Of a stretch of 8,021 bases of DNA, positions 1 to 6,058 are shown in pieces. The DNA comes from Chloroflexota bacterium. GTDB lineage: Bacteria > Chloroflexota > Dehalococcoidia > Lucifugimonadales > JAPUKM01. Location of the stretch: contig JAPUKM010000264.1 in assembly GCA_027295645.1 (NCBI GenBank), positions 1 through 8,021 on the forward strand, read 5' to 3'. The translations under genes were made by a program, and so were the position numbers. The notes beneath the pieces are model-generated. The model saw nothing but the letters and a program-made list of their open reading frames with translations, had not been told where the DNA came from and did not search any database. Position 1 is the first letter of the stretch. Each line of letters starts with the position of its first letter.

Positions 1-65
1 CCGCGGCCGTAGAAGAGGTGATCCAACAGCTGAGGAGCGACCTAGGGCGTTGGTGGAAGTTGTAG
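1..65 (+). CDS. C-terminal fragment of an unidentified upstream gene
   Basis: The frame beginning at base 3 is open from the window edge and reads AAVEEVIQQLRSDLGRWWKL before a TAG at 63-65. The residues look like a normal amphipathic C-terminal helix, and the stop lies two bases before the first ATG of the kinase gene, the spacing expected inside an operon. Only about 20 residues are visible, so no family can be assigned. The frame used by the kinase is also open to the left edge, so it remains possible that this fragment is not coding. Confidence 0.4.
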   Translation, partial: AAVEEVIQQLRSDLGRWWKL

Positions 66-67
66 GG

Positions 68-1690
68 ATGGTAACGAACATGACAGGCGTCCCGATACGA
101 AGCGCAAGCAGTACCAAAGCGCCAACGCTCGACGACGTGACCCTGCTGTACGGGCTATCGAAGGAGCTCACCTCTACCCTGGACGGCGATGAGGTCCAGA
201 GGGCGGTCCTTCGATGGGCAAAGGACGGCGTCATGGGTGAGATCGCCGGCCTCCTCCTGCCCACTGACCCGCCTGCTCAACGATCCTGGAAGCTGCTGGT
301 TAGCGCTTCTGGCATTGACGCAAGCGGTGCTACCGGACAGATCAGGGAGCGGCTCCTAAACGGAATGCACGCCGTGTCTGATCAGCTAGACCTGGTGAGT
401 GAAATCCAGACAGTCTTTGACGGAAAGGCCGTCACCGAGCTAGGCATCACTGATCTGGACGCCTCCGAGCTGAAGTCATTCCTCTCCGTGCCTCTTATCG
501 TTGGGGCAGAGGCCATTGGAATGCTTGGCGTCGGCTCGGTGATACCCCAGGCGTTCGATAGCAGACACCTGGGACTCCTATCTACCATTGCCAACCAGGC
601 GGCGGTGGCTATCAACAACACTAAGTTGTTTAGGCAGACGCTCTTAGAGAAGCAACAGCTTGAAACAGTTCTCACCAATATGGCGGATGGCCTGTTGATG
701 CTAGATGAACACGGCCGAGTGGCAACGATTAACCCCGCCCTTGAGCGAATGCTGGGAGTGGAGGAGAAGGAGATCCTTGGCCGACGCCCATCTGAGGCGT
801 CCTCGGACCCTCGGTTGGTGCCCCTGGCAAGTCTCTGCGCAGGCTTGGGAAGGGAGATCACGCTAGAGGAAGAACGGGTTGTCCGAGCGTCATCCTCTGT
901 GATGACCAATGCCGCGAAACGGTACATGGGAGCAGTAGTGGTTGTCCATGACGTGACGCGGGAGAGAGAGCTAGATCAGATGAAGTCGGACTTCCTAGCC
1001 AACGCCTCCCATGAGCTCCGCACACCGTTACATTCTATCAAGGGGTTCATTAAGCTATTGCTGGATGACAACGGCCCGGACCCGGAGACGCGGAAGGAGT
1101 TCTTGGGCATCATCAAAGAGCAAAGCGAGCATCTGGGCAGTTTGGTAGACGATCTGCTGCATGTGTCGCGCATCGACGCCGGTCACCTGGAGCTCAGACA
1201 GGAACGGCTGTTGGTGGACAATCTGATCCACAAGACGGCGCAAAAACTCTCCAATATGGCAAGCGATGAAGGAATCGAATTCAAAATCGATGTTCCCTCT
1301 CCTTTGACTGCTATCGAGGGAGACGAAGATCGGCTTATGCAGGTGTTGACCAATCTGCTTCATAACGCCATCAAGTTTAGTCCCGATGGCGGTGAGGTAA
1401 CTGTGAGAGCAAGGGTCAACGATCGCGAGCTCCTAGTCCAGGTCGCCGACCGCGGCATCGGCATTCCCGAAGAGGCTATCCCACGCCTTTTCGACAGGTT
1501 CTACCAGGTGGACGGCTCGATGACCAGAAGCGCGGGAGGCAGCGGCCTGGGCCTGTACATTTCAAAGCAGATTGTCGAGGCGCACGGCGGGCGTATTTGG
1601 GCCGATAGCATAGTAGGCGAAGGCACCGCATTCAGCTTTACGGTGCCCCTAGAAACCTGTCCCGACGGGACCACAAACGGTCAACCGTGA
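68..1690 (+). CDS. Soluble GAF-PAS sensor histidine kinase
   Basis: Sensor kinase that should autophosphorylate on a histidine and pass the phosphate to a response regulator, probably the receiver at 2153. From ATG 68 it has 540 residues. A GAF-type sensory domain covers about 22-188. A short helical linker follows, then a PAS domain at about 200-298 (MADGLLMLDEHGRV). The HisKA helix holds SHELRTPLHS with the phospho-acceptor at His315. The ATPase domain has the N box (LLHNAIKF, Asn433), the G1 box (DRGIGI, Asp461) and the G2 box (GGSGLGL, 490-496). I see no membrane segment or signal peptide, so it probably senses a cytoplasmic cue. Start choice: TTG 50 lies inside the preceding ORF; ATG 68 follows that ORF's stop directly, with GGAAG eight bases upstream; ATG 80 is also possible. 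The ligands of the GAF and PAS domains cannot be told. Confidence 0.93.
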   Translation: MVTNMTGVPIRSASSTKAPTLDDVTLLYGLSKELTSTLDGDEVQRAVLRWAKDGVMGEIAGLLLPTDPPAQRSWKLLVSASGIDASGATGQIRERLLNGMHAVSDQLDLVSEIQTVFDGKAVTELGITDLDASELKSFLSVPLIVGAEAIGMLGVGSVIPQAFDSRHLGLLSTIANQAAVAINNTKLFRQTLLEKQQLETVLTNMADGLLMLDEHGRVATINPALERMLGVEEKEILGRRPSEASSDPRLVPLASLCAGLGREITLEEERVVRASSSVMTNAAKRYMGAVVVVHDVTRERELDQMKSDFLANASHELRTPLHSIKGFIKLLLDDNGPDPETRKEFLGIIKEQSEHLGSLVDDLLHVSRIDAGHLELRQERLLVDNLIHKTAQKLSNMASDEGIEFKIDVPSPLTAIEGDEDRLMQVLTNLLHNAIKFSPDGGEVTVRARVNDRELLVQVADRGIGIPEEAIPRLFDRFYQVDGSMTRSAGGSGLGLYISKQIVEAHGGRIWADSIVGEGTAFSFTVPLETCPDGTTNGQP

Positions 1691-1733
1691 TTTTATATAC
1701 ACCAACCGACGCGGGCGATTGAGGAGGTAAGTC

Positions 1734-1751
1734 ATGAGGAGTTGGTTGTGA
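1734..1751 (+). promoter_or_regulatory. Possible five-codon leader ORF overlapping the pilin start
   Basis: A near-perfect Shine-Dalgarno, AGGAGGT at 1722-1728, sits five bases before ATG 1734. That ATG opens an ORF of only five codons (MRSWL) ending at TGA 1749-1751. The stop overlaps the GTG start of the pilin (GTGA, 1748-1751). The strongest ribosome site in the gap therefore serves the mini-ORF and not the pilin frame. Its likely effect would be to deliver ribosomes to the pilin start by termination-reinitiation. This is inferred from geometry; so short an ORF could arise by chance. Confidence 0.4.
1737..1741 (+). promoter_or_regulatory. Ribosome binding site deciding the pilin start
   Basis: AGGAG lies six bases before GTG 1748, the proper spacing. 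It would be only zero bases from the alternative TTG at 1742. This supports GTG 1748 as the pilin start, giving the leader MRKILFRQRG with the usual basic charge before the cleavage glycine. Confidence 0.6.
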
Positions 1752-2122
1752 GAAAGATTCTGTTCAGGCAACGAGGCTTCACGCTGGTGGAGATACTGAT
1801 AGCCGTTGGTATTTTGGCCATACTGGCCGCTGTTGCTGTCCCCACGGTAGCCAAATTCATGAGCCGCAGTGAAATAAAGGCGGCCTCCGCCGAGCTTTCC
1901 AACATCCAGACTGCCACGGACTCTATGATGTCGGATCGGGAGCAGGAGTCGGTGACGGTGATACTGGTGGGCGCTGCAACTTGCGACATGAGCGTGTTCT
2001 CCGATGCCACCTATAAGCTCAACGGCGACGCGACCTATGGGGACTACGTGCGCCAAGCGACCACCAGGTACGAGTACTACGTCGCCGATGACGGAGACGT
2101 GAGTCAAGGTGCAAAGTGCTGA
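1748..2122 (+). CDS. Type IV pilin-like protein (prepilin)
   Basis: Structural pilin subunit, cut and N-methylated by a prepilin peptidase that is not encoded in this window. The precursor is 124 residues from GTG 1748. It has a ten-residue basic leader ending in Gly10, then FTLVEILIAVGILAIL with Phe at +1 and Glu15 at the +5 position needed for assembly. The hydrophobic stretch at 11-31 continues as the alpha1 spine (PTVAKFMSRSEIKAASAELSN). The globular part is short and carries two cysteines, Cys79 (ATCDMS) and the last residue Cys124, placed where a C-terminal disulfide loop could form. It lies between a histidine kinase and a response regulator and may be the major subunit, because it has the most canonical pilin start of the four prepilins here. 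A short major pseudopilin (GspG-like) is the alternative reading. Confidence 0.9.
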   Translation: MRKILFRQRGFTLVEILIAVGILAILAAVAVPTVAKFMSRSEIKAASAELSNIQTATDSMMSDREQESVTVILVGAATCDMSVFSDATYKLNGDATYGDYVRQATTRYEYYVADDGDVSQGAKC

Positions 2123-2152
2123 TGGATCAGCCGGCTTAAGGATGTAACCCGC

Positions 2153-2545
2153 ATGGGAAAAAGAGTATTAGTAATCGAGGATGACCCCAGCGCTGCTCGG
2201 CTTGTCGAATATGCTCTGGAAAAGGAGGGATACAAGGTCGATGTCGCTGTCAACGGCGTGGAAGGCCTGCGGAAAGTCCAAGAAGAGGAGCCCGACCTAA
2301 TAATCCTGGATGTGATGCTGCCAGGCCTGGACGGTTTCGAGGTTTGCCACCGCATGCGAGCCGATCCCGGGACTGCCCACGTGCCCATCCTGATGCTCTC
2401 CGCCAAGGCCCACGCAACGGACCGGTTCACCGGGCTCAAGGTTGGGGCGGACCGGTACCTCGCCAAACCCGCAGACCCAGCAGAGATACTGGCCTGCGTA
2501 AAAAGCCTCCTCACCGAGAAGGGAGCTGCCGCACGTACGCCCTAA
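2153..2545 (+). CDS. Single-domain response regulator (CheY-like receiver)
   Basis: Stand-alone receiver of 130 residues that should accept phosphate from a histidine kinase, most simply the one at 68-1690. Visible receiver residues are the acidic pair Asp10/Asp11 (VIEDD), the phospho-acceptor Asp53 in IILDVMLPGLDG, the switch Ser83 (LMLSAK) and Lys105 in YLAKPADP. After the receiver only a short tail ending AAARTP remains, so there is no DNA-binding or enzymatic output domain. It should act by binding another protein. The neighbouring PilB ATPase is an attractive but unproven partner; a further phosphorelay step is the alternative. AAGGA at 2138-2142 lies ten bases before ATG 2153. The gene starts 30 bases after the pilin stop. 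Confidence 0.93.
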   Translation: MGKRVLVIEDDPSAARLVEYALEKEGYKVDVAVNGVEGLRKVQEEEPDLIILDVMLPGLDGFEVCHRMRADPGTAHVPILMLSAKAHATDRFTGLKVGADRYLAKPADPAEILACVKSLLTEKGAAARTP

Positions 2546-2547
2546 CC

Positions 2548-2646
2548 ATGGCCTTCATAGGCTCCCGTCGGGGAGTTGGCAAGATCACGTCGGCCGACCG
2601 ACTCGCGTCGGGCAATCTCTTGCGCTTGAGCTGGCCAGATGACTAG
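2548..2646 (+). CDS. Possible 32-residue ORF in the RR-pilB gap
   Basis: An ATG two bases after the response regulator stop opens a 32-codon ORF (MAFIGSRRGVGKITSADRLA and on to WPDD) that fills the whole intergenic gap. It ends at TAG 2644-2646, eight bases inside pilB. Reading through it would bring ribosomes to the pilB start, which lacks a clear Shine-Dalgarno of its own. Against it: no Shine-Dalgarno is visible before ATG 2548, and I recognise no family. It may be chance or only a coupling device. Confidence 0.2.
   Translation: MAFIGSRRGVGKITSADRLASGNLLRLSWPDD
2561..2611. repeat. Cluster of inverted repeats between RR gene and pilB
   Basis: Three short hairpins are readable here. CTCCC (2562-2566) pairs with GGGAG (2571-2575) over a four-base loop. 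GTCGGCCGAC (2589-2598) is a perfect ten-base palindrome. CCGAC (2598-2602) pairs with GTCGG (2607-2611) over TCGC. The last two share a base and can form competing structures. No T-run follows, so a standard rho-independent terminator is unlikely. An operator, an mRNA processing site or attenuating structure, or GC-rich chance are all possible. Confidence 0.35.
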
Positions 2647-4345
2647 CGCCATCGACCGAGCAGATTCGAGGGAAGGTGTCGGCGACCTGCTGGTGGAGAT
2701 GGGGCGTATCACCCCCCAGCAGCTGGCGGAGGCCCTGGGAGTCCAGCGCCGGGAGAACCAGAAGCTGGCTGACGTGCTAGTCGAACAAGGGCTGGTCACT
2801 CAAGAGGACGTGGCTATGGCCCTGAGCCTGCACTTAAATATTCCAATCATTGACCTGAAGCGACACACCGTTGCGCCCGAGGCCCTCAGGATGATACCGG
2901 AAGGGACAGCCAGGAGGTACAACCTCGTGCCCCTGGACGTCGTCGCCGATTCCCTTGTGGTGGTTATGGAGGATCCGAGGGACATCGCCGCCATAGAGGA
3001 TCTGGTGGCCCAGTCCAAGATGAGGATCCAACCCACCTTGGGAGTCCCTGCTCAGATACAGGAGGCCATCGACCTCAGCTACAGGGCCAGCGACGAAATC
3101 AGGGAGCAGGTCAGCGCCTTTGCATCGCTCACGGAGGGGCCGATAGAAGCAGAGGTCGAGACCTCGGAGAGCATGGTGGCACAGGCGCCCATCGTACGGA
3201 CGCTGGACTTGATCATGGCCCAGGCCGTCAGGGATCGTGCGTCGGATATCCACATCGAACCCCAGGACAGCCGGGTACGCATACGTTACCGTATCGACGG
3301 CGTCCTCCATGATGCCATGTCTCTCCCGCGCAGTGCCCTGGATCCCCTGGTTTCCCGTATCAAGATCCTCGCCGAGATGAACATCACCGAGCACAGACGT
3401 CCTCAGGATGGTCAGTTCTCCATCGGCGTCGGTGATCGGGACGTGGATATACGGGCGGCTACGGCCGACACCGAGCATGGCGAAACGGCGGTCCTACGCA
3501 TCTTGGACAAGTCGATGGCCTTATTTGCTTTGCCTGAGTTGGGGTTCTTGCCTGAGGCCCTCAAGAAATACCAAGTGATGCTCAGGAGCGCCTTCGGCAT
3601 GATTCTGATTGGAGGCCCAACGGGCTCGGGCACGACCACCACCCTCTACGCCTCCGTCAACCAACTCGACCGGAACGAACGGAATATCGTGACCATCGAA
3701 GACCCAGTAGAGTACCGTTTCATGGACATCAAACAGATCCAGGTCAATGAGAAGGCCGGGACCACCTTTGCCAGCGGCCTGCGATCCATCATGCGCCTCG
3801 ACCCCGACATCATTCTGGTGGGGGAGATCCGCGATGGCGATACCGCGAAAACGGCGGTCCAGGCTGCGCTGACCGGTCACCTTGTACTCTCCTCCATCCA
3901 CGCCAACGACGCCGCCAGCGTTACCTTCCGATTGCTGGACCTGGGCGTCGATCCCTATCTGATCTCCTCGGTACTAATCGGAATCCTAGCCCAGAGGATG
4001 GTGCGCCGCACATGCCTCCGCTGCCGTGTCTCATACGATCCCTCCACCGAAGAGCGTACCGCTTACGAACAGGACATGCCTGAGGAGACGACGACCTATT
4101 ATCAGGGGGCCGGGTGCAACTTCTGCTCTGACACGGGATACCATGGAAGAACCGGGGTTTTCGAGCTCCTGCCTTTCAGCGCAGAGATCAGGCGGGCTCT
4201 GATAGCTGGCGCAAGCGTCAGCGACATTAAGACCGAAGCCATTAAGAAGGGCATGGTAACCCTTCGTCGAGATGGCATGATGAAGGTAAAAGAGGGGATC
4301 ACGACGCCGAACGAGGTACTGCGGAATGTCTTCTCCATCGGCTGA
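2639..4345 (+). CDS. pilB: Type IV pilus assembly ATPase PilB/GspE family
   Basis: Hexameric cytoplasmic motor that powers pilin extraction and assembly through the PilC platform. It has 568 residues, the usual PilB/GspE length. The N-terminus carries two MshEN-type repeats at about 13-36 and 42-65, separated by five residues. The ATPase core shows the Asp box TIEDPVEY, a Walker B-like region LDPDIILVGEIRD with Asp388 and the catalytic Glu396, and the His box TGHLVLSSIHANDA. A zinc-binding tetracysteine follows: Cys459/Cys462 and Cys493/Cys496. Oddity: the Walker A loop reads GPTGSGTTTT (from 326), with Thr332 (ACG) where the invariant Lys should be. The N-terminal repeats also lack several consensus residues for c-di-GMP binding. 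ATG 2639 is the first start after an in-frame TGA at 2627-2629; its ribosome site is weak. The extension family is favoured over the PilT retraction family by length, N-domain and tetracysteine. Confidence 0.95.
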   Translation: MTSAIDRADSREGVGDLLVEMGRITPQQLAEALGVQRRENQKLADVLVEQGLVTQEDVAMALSLHLNIPIIDLKRHTVAPEALRMIPEGTARRYNLVPLDVVADSLVVVMEDPRDIAAIEDLVAQSKMRIQPTLGVPAQIQEAIDLSYRASDEIREQVSAFASLTEGPIEAEVETSESMVAQAPIVRTLDLIMAQAVRDRASDIHIEPQDSRVRIRYRIDGVLHDAMSLPRSALDPLVSRIKILAEMNITEHRRPQDGQFSIGVGDRDVDIRAATADTEHGETAVLRILDKSMALFALPELGFLPEALKKYQVMLRSAFGMILIGGPTGSGTTTTLYASVNQLDRNERNIVTIEDPVEYRFMDIKQIQVNEKAGTTFASGLRSIMRLDPDIILVGEIRDGDTAKTAVQAALTGHLVLSSIHANDAASVTFRLLDLGVDPYLISSVLIGILAQRMVRRTCLRCRVSYDPSTEERTAYEQDMPEETTTYYQGAGCNFCSDTGYHGRTGVFELLPFSAEIRRALIAGASVSDIKTEAIKKGMVTLRRDGMMKVKEGITTPNEVLRNVFSIG

Positions 4346-4373
4346 GGCGATGAGTTGAGAGCGGAGGCTCCAT

Positions 4374-4378
4374 AGGAG
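4374..4378 (+). promoter_or_regulatory. Ribosome binding site of pilC
   Basis: AGGAG lies seven bases before ATG 4386 but only one base before the upstream in-frame GTG 4380. This decides the start in favour of ATG 4386 and the N-terminus MAYKYVAYDA, which is typical of the family. Confidence 0.65.
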
Positions 4379-4385
4379 CGTGCGT

Positions 4386-5594
4386 ATGGCCTACAAGTAT
4401 GTAGCCTATGACGCGGACAGGAAGGTCGTCGAAGGCACCATCGACGCCCCCAGCGATGGCCTGGCGAAAGAGGCGCTACGGCGCTCAGGCTACAGTCTTC
4501 TGAGCCTGAGGCTCACCCGGCAGGGGCTGAGCCTTCGTCGCCAGATACCGACCCTATTCGGAGTCAAGGCAGGGGACGTGATCAGCTTTTCGCGTCTGCT
4601 GGCCACGCTGGTGCAAAGGGGCACTACCCCCCTCGCCGCTCTCCAGCTCCTCAGAGACCAGACCAGCAACCTCACTTTCAGAGAGGCCATCGACGGCGTG
4701 ATCGAAGCTCTGCGCCAGGGCGCCTCCCTTTCGGAAGCGATGGGCAGGCATCCCGAAGCGTTTTCACCGTTCTACTGTCGAATGGTCAAGCTAAGCGAAC
4801 AGACGGGCAATCTGGAAGTGGTGTTGCGGCAGGTGGCCGACTACATGGAGAAGGAAAAGGCACTCATGGCGAGGGTGGGCAGAGCTATGGCTTACCCGGC
4901 TTTTGTCCTGATCATAGCCGGTGGAGTCATCACCCTGTTGATGACTGTCACCTTGCCCTCCCTCTCCGAACTGTTCACCGAGTTCGGCGGACAATTGCCC
5001 TTGCCTACGCGAGTCCTCGTCGCCCTTACGGGCTTCGTGAACACCTACAAACTCCTCTTGCTTGGCCTGATCCTGGGAGCGGCTATCCTGGCTGTATGGT
5101 CGGTGAGAAAACCCGACATCAGGCGCCGGTTGGACTCGCTGTTGCTGAAGATGCCTTTGATGGGCCCCATCGTTACCCTGCGCGAGATGGCTCACTTCAC
5201 CAGGATGATGTCCACGTGCCTGAGCGCCTCGCTTCCGATGCCGGAGATAATGGACATGGTTGTCAAGACTAGCAGAAATACCATTGTGGCAGAGGCCCTG
5301 GATAACCTCCGGGGTGAAATTCTAAAAGGGCGCAGGCTTTCCGACTCTATGGCAGAGCACCCAGTGTTTCCTCGACTCCTAATGCAGATGGTCAAAGTGG
5401 GAGAGGAAGTTGGCTCCCTGCACGAAGACCTCGCTGCCATCGCCGAGACCTACGAGGCTGACGTGGACAAAAAAGTGAACACTCTGGTGGCACTGTTGGA
5501 GCCAAGCCTGATGGTGGTCCTCGGGCTCGTTGTTGCTTTCATTGCTGTTTCAGTGATTATCCCCATCTACTCCGTACTGGGGGAGATCGGATAG
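4386..5594 (+). CDS. pilC: Type IV pilus inner-membrane platform protein PilC/GspF
   Basis: Polytopic membrane protein that couples the PilB motor to pilin polymerisation. From ATG 4386 it has 402 residues, the normal family length. The N-terminus MAYKYVAYDADRKVVEGTID is the usual family opening. Two repeated T2SSF domains lie at about 66-188 and 268-391; each has the helical pattern with a conserved glutamate before GNL/GSL (KLSEQTGNLEVVL at 135-147, KVGEEVGSLHEDL at 337-349). Membrane segments fall at about 171-193, 222-239 and 373-395, giving the classical three-segment topology. It begins 40 bases after pilB, the standard pilB-pilC order, although no pilT intervenes here. Nothing looks truncated or unusual. 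Confidence 0.95.
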   Translation: MAYKYVAYDADRKVVEGTIDAPSDGLAKEALRRSGYSLLSLRLTRQGLSLRRQIPTLFGVKAGDVISFSRLLATLVQRGTTPLAALQLLRDQTSNLTFREAIDGVIEALRQGASLSEAMGRHPEAFSPFYCRMVKLSEQTGNLEVVLRQVADYMEKEKALMARVGRAMAYPAFVLIIAGGVITLLMTVTLPSLSELFTEFGGQLPLPTRVLVALTGFVNTYKLLLLGLILGAAILAVWSVRKPDIRRRLDSLLLKMPLMGPIVTLREMAHFTRMMSTCLSASLPMPEIMDMVVKTSRNTIVAEALDNLRGEILKGRRLSDSMAEHPVFPRLLMQMVKVGEEVGSLHEDLAAIAETYEADVDKKVNTLVALLEPSLMVVLGLVVAFIAVSVIIPIYSVLGEIG

Positions 5595-5618
5595 CCCGAG
5601 AGCGAGAAGGGGGGTCTG

Positions 5619-5663
5619 TTGAGACAGCGAGCGCATCTTGTGACGCAGAGGAAGCGGTTTTGA
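5619..5663 (+). promoter_or_regulatory. Possible 14-codon leader ORF overlapping the PilV-like start
   Basis: After AAGGGGGG (5607-5614), a TTG at 5619 opens a 14-codon basic ORF (MRQRAHLVTQRKRF). It ends at TGA 5661-5663, which overlaps the TTG start at 5660 (TTGA). The geometry matches the GTGA overlap before the 1748 pilin. A shorter version could start at GTG 5640. Coupling of translation is inferred; the TTG start makes the case weaker than at 1734. Confidence 0.22.
5648..5654 (+). promoter_or_regulatory. Ribosome binding site for the TTG start of the PilV-like gene
   Basis: GAGGAAG lies five bases before TTG 5660 and is the best match to a Shine-Dalgarno in this stretch. A competing choice is GTG 5696 with GGGG at 5682-5685. 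That would shorten the leader to seven residues ending LPGEKG. Confidence 0.45.
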
Positions 5664-6058
5664 ACCATTTTCGGTCCCTGTGGGGAACAACGTTTGTGCT
5701 GCCCGGTGAAAAGGGAGCAAGCCTGGTCGAATCTCTCATCGCCGTAGCCATTATGGCAATCGCCGTTACCGCCTTCTTGGCTGCATTCTCGACGGGCTCG
5801 CTTGCCGTCCGTAAACTCGACAAGGGGGTCACCGCCGAAACCCTGGCTCGCAGCCAGCTGGAGTACACCAAGAGTCAGGTGTACGACGTTGCACCAGCCT
5901 CGTACGACACCCTCACCCCCGTGCCGGCAGGCTACTCCATCTCCTCCAACGCCACCTCCATCGGCGGGCGTGACGCAAATATCCAGAAGATCACTGTCAC
6001 CGTTTCTCGCGACGGGGAGGTCGCCCTGGTACTGGAGGAGTTCAAGCTGAACCGATGA
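5660..6058 (+). CDS. Minor prepilin, PilV/GspI-like
   Basis: Small prepilin of 132 residues (from TTG 5660) likely to belong to the pilus tip or priming complex with the two genes that follow. Its prepilin peptidase site is GEKG|ASLVESLIAV, with cleavage after Gly19, Ala at +1 instead of the common Phe, and Glu24 at +5. The hydrophobic segment runs to about 43 (AIAVTAFLAAFSTGSLAV). A PilV/GspI-style helix follows (TAETLARSQLEYTKSQ), then a short beta-rich domain ending VALVLEEFKLNR. The AR.QLEY element after the hydrophobic helix is what suggests the PilV/GspI class. The start is uncertain: GTG 5696 would give 120 residues and a leader of seven. The stop overlaps the next gene in ATGA (6055-6058), indicating coupled translation. 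Confidence 0.8.
   Translation: MNHFRSLWGTTFVLPGEKGASLVESLIAVAIMAIAVTAFLAAFSTGSLAVRKLDKGVTAETLARSQLEYTKSQVYDVAPASYDTLTPVPAGYSISSNATSIGGRDANIQKITVTVSRDGEVALVLEEFKLNR

Noticed and set aside
50..67. TTG 50 as the kinase start
   Set aside because: It lies within the preceding ORF and has no suitable ribosome site; ATG 68 directly after the TAG at 63-65 is more plausible.
382..927. Minus-strand open frame opposite the GAF/PAS part of the kinase
   Set aside because: The Ser/Arg-rich translation is typical of antisense to a GC-rich gene, and the plus strand encodes clear GAF and PAS domains.
1654..1690. Possible terminator hairpins (GTCCC-GAC-GGGAC and ACGGT-CA-ACCGT) followed by TTTTAT
   Set aside because: Both are very short, lie within the kinase coding end, and the T-run is weak. 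The loop of the second is only two bases.
1691..1700. TATATA as a promoter -10 element before the pilin
   Set aside because: No acceptable -35 element is visible about 17 bases upstream, so a promoter cannot be supported, although one in this gap is not excluded.
2122..2139. Five-codon ORF (MDQPA) between the pilin and response regulator
   Set aside because: It has no Shine-Dalgarno and does not reach the next start codon, so chance is the simplest explanation.
2834..3478. Long minus-strand open frame opposite pilB
   Set aside because: It lies wholly opposite a strongly supported PilB gene, has no recognisable domain, and its composition is that of a complement frame.
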